Assembly: GCA_950295325.1 (NCBI GenBank)
Contig: OX485806.1
Coordinates: 22,630,001-22,694,000 of the forward strand
Length of the DNA stretch: 64,000 bases
Direction: 5' to 3'
DNA from: Polytrichum commune
Taxonomy: Eukaryota; Streptophyta; Polytrichopsida; Polytrichales; Polytrichaceae
Shown here one piece after another: positions 53,276-64,000 of the stretch; the first letter of the stretch is position 1, and every line of letters starts with the position of its first letter. The notes beneath the pieces were generated by a model, which was given only the letters and a program-made list of their open reading frames with translations, did no database searches and was not told where the DNA came from. Made by a program: the position numbers and the translations under genes.

Positions 53276-54259
53276 TGTCGCAACCCTTGCTAGCCCCCCC
53301 TTGACCATCTTGCCAATTTTCAATTCTAGCAAAGGTTACGAGTCGCTAACCCTTCGCATACCGCCATGCTAATGGTTAGCTCCTCTAACCCCGGACCATT
53401 AGTTCATAGGAGGGGAACCAACCCTCCTACTTTGATTTCGGGACTCACCCCTTTAATCGGTAACCAATCCTTAGATGTGGACTTCCATCCATGGAAGTCC
53501 AATCTTATGTTGATCATCGCGTTGCCGGAGCAACACTACAATAACCCGAAGCATACTAGGCAACTATGGCCTCACAATGGGCCAATGCCCATGGAGGCCG
53601 TGCGCCGTGCCGTTCGGCCTCGGGTGGGTGAGGCCACACCACCTCACCCATATAAGCCTCTAGGACTTTACGCGGGGCCCCTACCCCACCGTCAACCAAC
53701 CTCTTGTCTCTCTACCAAGAGTTGGGGCCAAGTGGACATTTTCCCTTAGCCGCTGGGCCTAGAACCCCCCCAGCAGCTTCAGACCATCATAACTTCCTTG
53801 TATGATGTCTGATCATAACAACCAACCACTCCATCTTCATCTACGCTTCACGTAGATGCCGATGGACTCCTCACTTGCCCCATTTGAGCAAGTCTTGAGG
53901 AGGTTATGCCTGTTTGAACCTTGGCAGTCCCGGGAATCACTCCCAGGCACTGCTGTACCAGGGCGCTGTCCCGGGACAGCGCCCCACTCAAATGGCCATA
54001 ACTCCTAGCTCCCACCTCCGCTTGAGGTGATCTTGAGCATTCTAGAATCACCACGCCATGAGCTACGCATAGCTCATGGCCTTACCCTTGTGCCTCCTAG
54101 TCTCCGTGGGTGGGAGGCGTTCCCAACGCCCGGGGCCCTCACCCACACTAGGATCACTTGGGCCCTCTCACCAACGGCGCCACAAGTCCCGGGTGTCACT
54201 CCGGGGTCCCCCTTGTGCCCATGGTGTTTCGGGCACTCCTCATGGAGAGGTGCGCGACA
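53276..54259 (-). repeat. 3' LTR of E8 (984 bp)
   Basis: TGTCGCAACCC...GCGCGACA, followed by the polypurine tract on the minus strand at 54260-54271. Confidence 0.92.
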
Positions 54260-54271
54260 CTCACCCCCACC
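54260..54271 (-). other. Polypurine tract of E8
   Basis: The minus strand reads GGTGGGGGTGAG. Confidence 0.85.
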
Positions 54272-55061
54272 AAACGGAGTCGATGCCCTCATCGACTATA
54301 CTCGTAGTCGGCACACCAATTCTCAAGTTGCCATCCTCTATGGTGCGGCATTGTGTTTACCTTAGGGCGCGACCCCCACAATGCATCTTCAAGTTTGGCA
54401 TAGTCCCAAAGGTGTCGTTCCTAGGTGGTCCGTTAGCGACCTTGGATCTCTCCTCCAAGGACCTAACCTATACTAGACCCACCTACTTTGGGACTCACTT
54501 GGGTTGCCCCTCCTTTGGGGCATCCCCCGTTAGGCTCCACTAGCCTAACATGACACATCTAGGCGAGACCTCAACGCTTCCACTAAGTTGTCTCGGTTGC
54601 AACTCCGAGATGGCTTTCCATTGTTAAGCCACGCCTCGATCGCACGGGAGTGATGCCAAGTCCCGCCCGACTCGGTTCCCACTTTGCTCTTTCGAGACAT
54701 GGGTTCATGACTCCCATGCGCCAACTCTCGTTAGCCCGCGGGTTGCACTTTTATGAGCACGCGCCATCACCTTGTCCCCGCCCGGACAAGCCCACAACAA
54801 AGAAGTTTCTTGGTTTTATCCAAGGCCCCTCCAAGCCATGGCCCCCAATTACTCGGCTTACCCAACCTAGTTTGGCATGTCTATTCCCCCTCTTCCATTA
54901 ACCAAGCATAAGTACAAGACTAGGACCTCATCTCATACTTTTCTCTTTGCACCACTAAAGTTTGGACTTTATTCCCTCAAGCCAAAGAACAAGTTCATGT
55001 TGTGGAGCAATTAACCTCGAAGCTAAGTGTGCTACTAGCGTCTCTCCCCCACTGAAGGAGA

Positions 55062-55250
55062 TTGATGTCCTCATCAATGCCTACGCTTCATTTTATTGGA
55101 ATCCTTAGCCTTAGTTTCTTCAAAGTGCTTTACCAATTCCTTGGCGTTCATCATGTCTCTTGCCGCTACCCAAACGGCTTCTTTCTCATGGTATCCTCAC
55201 CATTTCACCAAGTACTCCTTTGTACATTTTCTTTCCTTTTCATTTGGGCT
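55062..55250 (-). pseudogene. Chromodomain remnant of E8
   Basis: Shared TGA (TCA at 55197-55199). Confidence 0.75.
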
Positions 55251-55269
55251 TCCTACACTTGAGGATGCC

Positions 55270-56530
55270 CTCCTACCTCATGTTCCAAATGACGTTCACA
55301 AGGTCGGGAGGTGGCCTAATCACTTGCTTGTGATCGGGCCACAAGGTGTCGTCCTTAAATGGCTTTAGGAATGAGACCTGAAATGTGGGATGCACTTTGA
55401 TCTCGGGCGGTAATTCCAACTTATACATGTCCTTGAACACTTGTTCCACAATGGAAAACGGAGCTCAAATTTTGGACATGAACTTTGGAGTGAGGCCTTC
55501 CGATTAAGTGAAGTTGTTCACATTCAACAACACCTTTTGGCCCACCTCATACTCCACTTCGCGTCTTCCGGCATTGACTTGCACTTCGTAGCACCTTCGG
55601 GCTTTCTCCACCAACAACTTGGTCATCTCCAAGACTTGTTTACCATCCTTGGCCAAGTCCTCACCATCTTGGTTGAACTCTAGTGTTGAATGTGCCCCCT
55701 CGAGAGCTAGGTTAATAGGGTGGAGCGCATCCACTCCATAAGCCACCACGAAAGACCACCCCTTGGTAGCCAAGTGCGTGGCTACATTGCAATTACACTC
55801 CGCTCGACCCACATAGTCCGCCCAATCTCCTTGGTCCGCCCCCACCAAGTTCCTCAAGTATTGCTTCAAGACTCCATTCACATGCTCCGCTTTCCCATCC
55901 ATTTGGGAATGCAAGGCCGTGCTAAACCTTAGTTTCATTCCGACCTCCTTAGAGAAATGCATTGAAAATGCACTTGTGAACTTTGGATCTTGATCCCTCA
56001 CAATCACTCTTGGCAACCCGTGGTGCCTCAACCATCCTTTGAGAAAAGGCTATGCGGTCTCCAACGCGGTGGCGGTTCCCACAATCGGCACCATGTGTGC
56101 CAACTTGGCAAACCGCTATACCATCAACAAGATGGCATCATACCATGTGACTCCGGCAAACTTGTGATCAAGTCCATGCACATACTATGCCATGGCGCCG
56201 ACGGGATAGGCAACGGTTGCAAGAAACCGCCTTGCTTTTGGTAAGAAGCTCGGTTCACTTGGCACTTTAATTCAAGCCTTCACAAAGTGGGCTATATCTT
56301 CCTTTTATGCACCGCCAATGGTAACTCCATGACACCATTCTATGGCGGTTTTTTCTTTTTCTCCTCTATGGCCGGCAATAGGACTATCACATTCCTCCTT
56401 CAAAACCGATAGCCTCAACTTGCCTTGTGGCACATACACCCAACTTTGCTTGCACTTGAACAATCCGTCCACCAACTTAACCTCTTTAAGCACCTTGCTC
56501 TTGCGAAGCTCACCTAAAAGCTTTTGTGCC
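55270..56530 (-). pseudogene. Integrase remnant of E8
   Basis: Core segment 56031-55504 with VIVRDQDPKFTS (Arg where the others have Trp) and AEHVNGVLKQYLRN. The shared TAG is at 56050-56052. The N-terminal segment carries a 1-bp loss near 56140. Confidence 0.78.
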
Positions 56531-56544
56531 TCGGGGTAGTTAAT

Positions 56545-56935
56545 TTACCCCTCCCGTATCTTGCATCACAAGTTTTCTTCGCCGGCACACATTAGCCACA
56601 AGGTTTGGATGGTTCTCATTGCTTGGAACTCTTCCGGTCTACTTCGCGCATCCGGCACCACATTTCCACGGTCCGGTTTGTGGATCAAATCCACCTTTAT
56701 AAGCGCCAAACTATCATGCCACCGCAATGACTTGGCGCTCACTTGCGCTTGAATGTCAAAATTCTTTTAGGACACATTATCCATGTAGACCTTTGGTTTG
56801 TGCAACCCCAAATAGTGTCGCCACATCTTCAAGCAATGCACTACGGCAAAGAAGTTCTTTGTCATGAGTTGGGTGTCTTCTTTGACAACCATCAAGCTTC
56901 ATGCTCCCATATGCAATGGCCATCCATCTTACATC
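56545..56935 (-). pseudogene. RNase H C-terminal remnant of E8
   Basis: Same readable peptide stretches as in E1, broken. Confidence 0.65.
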
Positions 56936-56979
56936 AACAATCCGCCATTGGCAAAGTCATTCACCCCCGTATGCACCTC

Positions 56980-57790
56980 AAAAGGTTTGTCAAGCTCCGC
57001 GAACTTGAGCACGGGCGTCTAAGAACACTTGCTCTCAAGCTCCCCAAAGACTTGGTGGCAAGGCTCATCCCACTCTTGGGATAGTCATTTCTTCCACAAG
57101 TCGGATAAGGTCGGATAACCGTCAAGCTTAACGCTCTCATATGCAATGGCCATCCATCTTACATTAACCATCCGCCAATGGCAAAGTCACTCGCCCCCCC
57201 GTATAGACCTCAAAAGGTTTGTCAAGCTCCGCGAACTTGAACACGGGTGGCAAAGACAACTTTGTATTAAGCTCCCCAAAGACTTTGGGGCAAGGCTCAT
57301 CCCACTCTTGAGATAGCCATTTCTTTCACAAGTCGCACAAGGTTTGACAACCTTTAAGCTTAATGCTCCCATATGCAATGGGCATCCATCTTGGATCAAC
57401 ATCCACCAATGGCAAAGTCACTCGCCCCCGTATGCACCTCAAAAGGTTTGTCAAATTCCGCAAACTTGAGCACGGGCGGCGAAGAGAACTTGCTCTCAAG
57501 CTTCCCAAAGGCTTTGTGGCATGGCTCATCCCACTCTTGGGATAGCCATTTCTTGCACAAGCCGGACAAGGTTCGACAACCATGGAGCCTAATGCTCTCA
57601 TAAGCAATGGTCATCCATCTTGCATCATTATGTGCCAATGATAAAGTCCTTCGTCTCCATGTGCACCTCAAAATGCTTATGAAAACCCGGAAACTTAACC
57701 ACATCTTGTGAAGGGAACTTGCTCTTGAGCTTCCCAAAGGCTTGGTGACAAGGCTCATCCCACTCTTGGGATAGCCATTTCCTCAATAAG
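56980..57790 (-). repeat. 230-bp RNase H tandem array in E8 (4 units)
   Basis: CCCACTCTTGGGATAGCCAT-type marker at 57069, 57301, 57530 and 57759 (spacing 232, 229, 229). One unit more than the other copies. Confidence 0.9.
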
Positions 57791-57829
57791 TCAAGTAAGG
57801 TACTAGCAACCTTAAAACAAATCTAGAAT

Positions 57830-58570
57830 GAAGTGGTGGTAGTAGTTGGCTAGGCCAACCAATGACCTAAGCCTTTTTTGAATCAAGGGCCAATTCTCCT
57901 CTTGGATTGCCTTGAAATTCTTCATGTTTGTCCACCAACTTCCTTTGTCACCACATGCCTCAAGAACTCAATTTCTTCTTGAGCAAAGTTGTAATTCACT
58001 CCTTGGCGGTAACATTTTGAGCAACACATTGGTGAATACATCCTTGTATCTCACCAACATCCCACAAGTATGATTTGGGGAGGCCCATCTTTCCTCGCCT
58101 CCCCATACGTTCTTTGGAGTTGCTCCAATTGAACCACGACAATTATGTTTATATTTTGCATTTGGTCCATTAAGACCAAATTCAACTTGGGTCCTCCTAC
58201 CATAGGAGTCCTTGTCAATTTGAACTTCAATTCTTTGCTATTATGACACATCATAATGCATTGCAAACACCCGGCTTGCACCTCACATCTATCATGTGAG
58301 TTTCAAAGAAGGCGGCCTTCACAATGACATGCATTTCATCTATTTCACTTGGTGTGAAATTTTGACAAAAATCCAATGTCCCACATTGAAAGGTTACATG
58401 CATCGCGGCTTCCTTTGCTTCATGCGGTTCGCCCTTTGCAAACCGCACCTTGGTGGGCTTGCCCGCTCTATGCGTCGACAAGCCCCAACCCCCTTATGAG
58501 CTTTGGGCTCATGAAAGAGTCCATTGCCTCTTTGTCAACTCATGAGACATATCTCCCATTCATTTGAGCC
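57830..58570 (-). pseudogene. E8 RT-thumb and protease remnant, RT core absent
   Basis: Protease-like FQCGTLDFCQNFTPSEIDEMHVIVK and TPMVGGPKLNLVLMDQ, with VDKEA at the active site (about 58530-58545). The RT palm is missing. Confidence 0.8.
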
Positions 58571-58619
58571 TCAAGGTACAAAAGACTTGGCCTCGGCTTA
58601 AGGCTACTAGCCTTGGCCA

Positions 58620-58895
58620 CAATGCCATCGTCTTACATTTGGTCCTCGGCAACTTGGCTTGGTTTGGTCCTCGGCAACTTGGCTTGGTTTGGTCCGCAAA
58701 GCCAACTTTAAACATTTCGTGCGCGGGACAAATTGGTTTGGTGCCACAAAACCAATTTCTAATAGTTTGTCCGCAAAACAAACATGTTTTGCCTTGGTAG
58801 GACAAACCCACCTTCCAACATTCCGTCCGCGGCATGAGTATGATTTGCCTTGGAAGCATAAAGCCACCTTTCAACATTCCGTCCGCGGCACCAAC
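58620..58895 (-). repeat. 56-bp tandem array in E8
   Basis: Includes a local duplication of GGTCCTCGGCAACTTGGCTT at 58641 and 58666. Confidence 0.8.
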
Positions 58896-58929
58896 ATGTT
58901 TTGCCTAAGTAAAATGGACCAAACAATTT

Positions 58930-59540
58930 GCACTCATTTCTTTGGGACCTACTTTGGCTAAAGCCACTTGTGGTGATGCGCCGCCAAACTTCTCTTTGGG
59001 ACCATCGGCTTCAATGCTCTTGCAAACTTGATGGTCCCCACCATGTCCTCAAGAAGCCTTGGGGACTTAAACAAGGCATCCACCACCCGCTTTTAAAACC
59101 CCACCTAAAACGATGCATTTCTTAGAAAGCTCGTCCGTTTTAGGTGTATCCTTCATTTGTGCCTTTGAATAGCGCACATAGGCCATAAGAGGCCATGGGT
59201 GCCTCATTAGCATCAAGTTCATTTCAACATCCGAACCTTCGAAGCATCTCGAATTGGAATTTCAATCCAACATTAATACCCTCCAAGGTTTTGGGTGCAT
59301 TCGGTATTCTAGGCCCCAAATGTTTTTTTTTTTTTGCGGGAGCCCTTTTCAAAGCACTTCTCCATTTTCCTTACCAAATAAACCCTCATGCCCACCATTG
59401 TCATTAGAACCAATGGTATGGTCAAATTCCACTTGCACATGATCCTTGTTCCAATTTGAGCCTCACAACCTTTTGGAAACCCCGGGCTCACCATCATAAC
59501 CCGCATTTTTGATAGCCATGTTTCCCTCAAAGTGCGAGCT
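58930..59540 (-). pseudogene. Gag remnant of E8
   Basis: Counterpart of the E5 gag remnant; no long frame. Confidence 0.5.
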
Positions 59541-59549
59541 CAAAATATT

Positions 59550-59569
59550 GGAACCCTGCTCTGATACCA
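59550..59569 (-). other. Primer binding site of E8 (initiator tRNA-Met type)
   Basis: The minus strand reads TGGTATCAGAGCAGGGTTCC, two nt inside the LTR. Confidence 0.92.
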
Positions 59570-59571
59570 CG

Positions 59572-60555
59572 TGTCGCAACCCTTGCTAGCCCCCCCTTGA
59601 CCATCTTGCCAATTTTCAATTCTAGCAAAGGTTACGAGTCGCTAACCCTTCGCATACCGCCATGCTAATGGTTAGCTCCTGTAACCCCGGACCATTAGTT
59701 CATAGGAGGGGAACCAACCCTCCTACTTTGATTTCGGGACTCACCCCTTTAATCGGTAACCAATCCTTAGATGTGGACTTCCATCCATGGAAGTCCAATC
59801 CTATGTTGATCATCGCGTTGCCGGAGCAACACTACAATAACCCGAAGCATACTAGGCAACTATGGCCTCACAATGGGCCAATGCCCATGAAGGCCGTGCG
59901 CCGTGCCGTTCGGCCTCGGGTGGGTGAGGCCACACCACCTCACCCATATAAGCCTCTAGGACTTTACGCGGGGCCCCTACCCCACCGTCAACCAACCTCT
60001 TGTCTCTCTACCAAGAGTTGGGGCCAAGTGGACATTTTCCCTTAGCCGCTGGGCCTAGAACCCCCCCAGCAGCTTCAGACCATCATAACTTCCTTGTATG
60101 ATGTCTGATCATAACAACCAACCACTCCATCTTCATCTACGCTTCACGTAGATGCCGATGGACTCCTCACTTGCCCCATTTCAGCAAGTCTTGAGGAAGT
60201 TATGCCTGTTTGAACCTTGGCAGTCCCGGGAATCACTCCCAGGCACTGCTGTACCAGGGCGCTGTCCCGGGACAGCGCCCCACTCAAATGGCCATAACTC
60301 CTAGCTCCCACCTCCGCTTGAGGTGATCTTGAGCATTCTAGAATCACCACGCCATGAGCTACGCATAGCTCATGGCCTTACCCTTGTGCCTCCTAGTCTC
60401 CGTGGGTGGGAGACGTTCCCAACGCCCGGGGCCCTCACCCACACTAGGATGACTTGGGCCCTCTCACCAACGGCGCCACAAGTCCCGGGTGTCACTCCGG
60501 GGTCCCCCTTGTGCCCATGGTGTTTCGGGCACTCCTCATGGAGAGGTGCGCGACA
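59572..60555 (-). repeat. 5' LTR of E8 (984 bp)
   Basis: Pairs with 53276-54259. Confidence 0.92.
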
Positions 60556-60560
60556 TGCTA
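60556..60560. other. Target site duplication of E8, right copy (TGCTA)
   Basis: Matches 53271-53275. Confidence 0.93.
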
Positions 60561-61517
60561 GGTCCCTTAACAATCTTGCCAATTTTCGTTTCTAGCAAAG
60601 GTTACGAGCGTTAACCCTTCGCATTCCGCCATGCTAATGGATAGCTCCTCTTACCCCGGACCATATAGTTCATAGGAGGGGAACCAACCCTCCTACTTTG
60701 CTTTCGGGACTCACCCCTTAATCGGTAACCCATTTCCCCAATGTGGACTTCCATCCATGGAAGTCCAATCCTATGTTGATCATCGCGTTGCCGGAGCAAC
60801 ACTACAACAACCCGAAGCATAGTAGGCAACTATGGCCTCACAATAGGCCAAAGCCCATGGAGGCCTTGCCGTTCGGCCTCGGGTGGGTGAGGCCACACCA
60901 CCTCACCCATATAAGCCTCTAGGACTCTTCGCGGGGCCCCTTCCCCACCGTCAACCAACCTCTTGTCTCTCTACCAAGAGTTGGGGCCAAGTGGACATTT
61001 TCCCTTAGCCGCTGGGCCTAGAAGCCCCCAGCAGCTTCAGACCATCATAACTTCCTTGTATGATGTCTGATTCCAGCAACCAACCACTCCATCTTCATCT
61101 ACGCTTCACGTAGATGCCGATGGACTCCTCACTTGCCCCATTCGGGCAAGCGGTGTGGAAGTTATGCCTGTTTGAACCTTGGCAGTCCCGGGAATCACTC
61201 CCAGGCACTGCTGTAGCAGGGCGCTGTCCCGGGACAGCGCCCCACTCAAATGGCCATAACTCCTAGCTCACACCTCGGATTGAGGTGTTCTTGAGCATTC
61301 TAGAATCACCACGCCATGAGCTACGCATAGCTCATGGCCTTACCCTTGTGCCTCCTAGTCTTCGTGGATGGGAGGCGTTCCCAACGCCCGGGGACCTCAC
61401 CCACACTAGGATCACTTGGGCCCTCTCACCAACGGCGCCACAAGTCCCGGGTGTCACTCCGGGGTCCCCCTTGTGCCCATGGTGTTTCGGGCACTCCTCA
61501 TGGAGAGGTGCACGACA
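60561..61517 (-). repeat. Solo LTR S1, main part
   Basis: Continues from 53275 and ends GTGCACGACA. Flanked by GCTAA on both sides, with no internal element sequence: a solo LTR left by LTR-LTR recombination. Confidence 0.9.
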
Positions 61518-61522
61518 GCTAA
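61518..61522. other. Target site duplication of S1, right copy (GCTAA)
   Basis: Matches 53254-53258. Confidence 0.92.
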
Positions 61523-62424
61523 CCCTTCACATTCCGCCATGCTAATGGTTAGTTCCTCTTACCCCGGACCATTTAGTTCATAGGAGGGGAACCAACCCTC
61601 CTACTTTGCTTTCGGGACTCACCCCTTAATCGGTAACCCATTCCTAGATGTGGACTTCCATCCATGGAAGTCCCATCTTATGTTGATCATCGCGTTGCCG
61701 GAGCAACACTACAACATCCCGAGTCATATTAGGCAACTATGGCCTCACATTGGGCCAATGCCCATGGAGGCCATGCCGTTCGGCCTCGGGTGGGTGAGGC
61801 CACACCACCTCACCCATATAAGCCTCTAGGACTTCACGCGGGGCCCCTACCCCACCGTCAACCAACCTCTTGTCTCTCTACCAAGAGTTGGGGCCAAGTG
61901 GACATTTTCCTTTAGCTGCTGGGCCTAGAAGCCCCCAGCAGCTTCAGACCATCATAACTTCCTTGTATGATGTCTGATTCCAGCAACCAACCACTCCATC
62001 TTCATCTACGCTTCACGTAGATGCCGATGGACTCCTCACTTGCCCCATTCAGGCAAGTCTTGAGGACGTTATGCCTATTTGAACCTTGGCAGTCCCGGGA
62101 ATCACTCCCAGGCACTGCTGTACCAGGGCGCTGTCCCGGGACAGCGCCCCACTCAAATGGCCATAACTCCTAGCTCACACCTCCGATTGAGGTGTTCTTG
62201 AGCATTCTAGAATCACCACGCCATGAGCTACGCATAGCTTATGGCCTTACCTTCGTGCCTCCTAGTCTCCGTGGGTGGGAGGCGTTGTCAACGACCGGGG
62301 CCCTCACCCACACTAGGATCACTTGGGCCCTCTCACCAACGGCGCCACAAGTCCCGGGTGTCACTCCGGGGTCCCCCTTGTGCCCATGGTGTTTGAGCCA
62401 CTCCTCATGGAGAGGTGCGCGACA
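61523..62424 (-). repeat. 5' LTR of E7, main part
   Basis: Continues from 53258 (total about 976 bp) and ends GTGCGCGACA. Right flank AGTAG (62425-62429) lies in the E9 3' UTR. Confidence 0.88.
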
Positions 62425-63678
62425 AGTAGAGCCTAACAGGGGGAGGCCCCAAAGGAGGGGCAACCCAAGTGAGTCCCAAAGTAGGTGGGTCTAGTGTAAG
62501 TTAGGTCCTTGAAGGAGAGATCCAAGGTTGCTAACGGACCACCTAGGAACGACACCTTTGGGACTATGCCAAATTTGAAGATGCATTGTGGGGGTCGCGC
62601 CCTAAGGTAAACACAATGCCGCACCATAGAGGATGGCAACTTGAGAATTGGTGTGCCGACTACGAGTATAGTCGATGAGGGCATCGACTCCGTTTGGTGG
62701 GGGTGAGTGTCGCGCACCACTCCATGAGGAGTGCCCAAAACACCATGGGCACAAGGGGGACCCCGGAGTGACACCCGGGACTTGTGGCGCCATTGGTGAG
62801 AGGGCCCAAGTGATCCTAGTGTGGGTGAGGGCCCCGGGCGTTGGGAACGCCTCCCACCCACTGAGACTAGGAAGCATGAGGGTGAGGCCATAAGCTATGT
62901 GTAGCTCATAGCGTGGTGATTCTAGAATGCTCAAGAACACCTCAATCGGAGGTGTGAGCTAGGAGTTATGGCCATTTGAGTGGGGCGCTGTCCCGGGACA
63001 GCGCCCTGGTACAGCAGTGCCTGGGAGTGATTCCCGGGACTGCCAAGGTTCAAACAGGCATAACGTCCTCATAACTTGCCCAAATGGGGCAAGTGAGGAG
63101 TCCATCGGCATCTACGTGAAACGTAGATGAAGATGGAGTGGTTGGTTGTTGGAATCAAACATCATACAAGGAAGTTATGATGGTCTGAAGCTGCTGGGGG
63201 CTCTAGGCCCAGCAGCTAAAGGAAAATGTCCACTTGGCCCCAACTCTTGGTAGGGAGACAAGAGGTTGGTTGACGGTGGGGTAGGGGCCCCGCGTGAAGT
63301 CCTAGAGGCTTATATGGGTGAGGTGGTGTGGCCTCACCCACCCGAGGGCGAACGGCAAGGCCTCCATGGGCTTTGGCCTATTGTGAGGCCATAGTTGCCT
63401 AGTATGGTTCGGGTTGTTGTAGTGTTGCTACGGCAACGCGATGATCAACATAGGATTGGACTTCCATGGATGGAAGTCCACATTGGGGAAATGGGTTACC
63501 GATTAAGGGGTGAGTCCCAAAAGCAAAGTAGGAGGGTTGGTTCCCTCCTATGAATTATTGGTCCGGGGTAAGAGGAGCTATCCATTAGCATGGCGGAATG
63601 CGAAGGGTTAGCGCTCGTAACCTTTGCTAGAAACGAAAATTGGCAAGATTATTAAGGGACCTAGCAAGGGTTGCGACA
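62425..63678 (+). mobile_element. E9: 3' end of a family-E element (3' UTR, polypurine tract, 3' LTR)
   Basis: 3' UTR from AGTAGAGCCTAAC to 62695, GGTGGGGGTGAG at 62696-62707, LTR 62708-63678 (971 bp). The rest is not identifiable in the window; E6 has its own complete 3' UTR, so E9 is a separate copy. Confidence 0.82.
62708..63678 (+). repeat. 3' LTR of E9 (971 bp)
   Basis: TGTCGCGCACC...GGGTTGCGACA; right flank GTCAC. Confidence 0.9.
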
Positions 63679-63933
63679 GTCACGACACGTATCAGTCACG
63701 ACATTATGCCGGATGCTGTCTTTATCCTGACGGACTTGAATTTTACCGATTTTTTTGTGTAATTACATTAACCCAATTCAGACACGTAGGATTTACAATG
63801 TCCACGTGTGATGACATGTCAGCAAAGTAAAGGTAAAGTGGGGAAAAATTTACTAGAGCCCGTCCGCCCCCCCGTCCGCCCCCCCGTCTGCCCCTGTTCC
63901 CGACCCCGTCCGCTCCGTTCCCAACCCCGTACG
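63679..63933. other. 255 bp of unique DNA, GC-rich at its right end
   Basis: No coding frame that I trust. Contains two GTCACGACA direct repeats, a CACACGTGGACA-like G-box and C-rich repeats (63859-63897). It may be genomic DNA between two insertions or the 5' region of the interrupted MULE-type gene. Confidence 0.5.
63859..63897 (-). repeat. G-rich repeat with G-quadruplex potential (minus strand)
   Basis: GTCCGCCCCCCC repeated on the plus strand. The minus strand has four or more runs of at least three G within 40 nt. Confidence 0.7.
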
Positions 63934-64000
63934 TGTCGCAACCCTTGCTAGGTCCCTTAATAATCTTGCCAATTTTCAATTCTAGCAAAGGTTACGAGTC
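63934..64000 (-). repeat. Start of another family-E LTR, cut by the window edge
   Basis: TGTCGCAACCCTTGCTAGG in the minus-strand LTR orientation, 67 bp visible. Confidence 0.85.

Larger units (their letters stand above)
53276..60555 (-). mobile_element. E8: complete family-E element (7280 bp) with TGCTA target duplication
   Basis: Two 984-bp LTRs (offset 6296) differ at roughly seven positions by eye. Internal order on the minus strand is as in E5, with the same missing RT core, the shared TAG and TGA stops and the protease motif VDKEA. It is inserted 17 bp into solo LTR S1. Confidence 0.93.

Noticed and set aside
53185..53290. Apparent tandem array of TGTCGCAACCCTTGCTA
   Set aside because: Fully explained by two nested insertions with target duplications GCTAA and TGCTA.
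45910..63678. E6 5' LTR and E9 3' LTR as two ends of one element
   Set aside because: They share some LTR variants, but E6 has its own complete 3' UTR and 3' LTR start, the far LTR ends differ, and the outer flanks (TGGAC and GTCAC) do not match.
1..64000. CRISPR array, rRNA genes, prophage or plasmid features
   Set aside because: No regular repeat-spacer pattern, no conserved rRNA, no phage or plasmid genes; the repeats are LTRs and tandem arrays.

Overview
The window looks like nuclear DNA from a land plant. It holds plant-type Ty3/gypsy LTR retrotransposons, initiator-tRNA-Met primer sites, a chromodomain integrase, spliced genes with GT-AG introns, CACTA-like and pogo-like DNA elements, and nothing bacterial. 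A seedless plant (fern or lycophyte) is my guess from the look of the transposase-like proteins, but I cannot prove it from sequence alone. About 80% of the window is nested retrotransposon. I see no ordinary housekeeping gene.

Most of the sequence belongs to one repeated family, called family E here (copies E1-E9 plus one solo LTR, S1). Its LTRs are about 971-996 bp, start TGTCGC and end GCGACA. The primer binding site matches initiator tRNA-Met, and a GGTGGGGGTGAG polypurine tract abuts the 3' LTR. Inside are wrecked gag, protease, RNase H, integrase and chromodomain sequences. Every copy that spans the region lacks the reverse-transcriptase core. The copies also share one stop in integrase, one stop in the chromodomain and, in four or five of them, the same altered protease active site. 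They carry a 56-bp tandem array and a 230-bp tandem array of the RNase H segment. Even so, the two LTRs of E5 differ at only one position I can find, so this coding-dead family moved very recently and must be mobilised in trans.

Layout. 1-23854 is one nest: E1 (+) lies in the 3' UTR of E2 (-), E2 lies in the integrase of E3 (-), and a young 9.76-kb Ty3/gypsy element of another lineage, G1 (5512-15268, minus strand), lies in E2 with a perfect CCTCC target duplication. G1 has one intact 1936-codon Gag-Pol frame, an extra upstream ORF and apparently identical LTRs, but its integrase has Asn where the first catalytic Asp belongs. 23855-32734 is low-copy DNA: a CACTA-like relic with a pogo-like MITE and a tRNA-like head inside it, AT-rich repeats, a 283-bp tandem duplication, an intact two-exon DUF7869-type gene (28380-30528) and the 3' part of a MULE/SWIM transposase-like gene. 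E4 (-) and E5 (+), 32735-44387, split that gene; its MULE-domain exon is 44388-45909 and is cut again at 45909 by E6 (+). 45910-63678 is a second nest: E8 in S1 in the 5' LTR of E7 in the 3' UTR of E9. E8 and S1 show both 5-bp target duplications; E7 has kept only its right-hand flank. A deletion joins E6 to E7. The window ends with 255 bp of unique GC-rich DNA and the start of another LTR.

The coding capacity is therefore selfish DNA: G1 supplies Gag-Pol for its own kind, family E supplies only cis signals (LTR, PBS, PPT), and the two transposase-like genes on the minus strand may be DNA transposons or domesticated derivatives.
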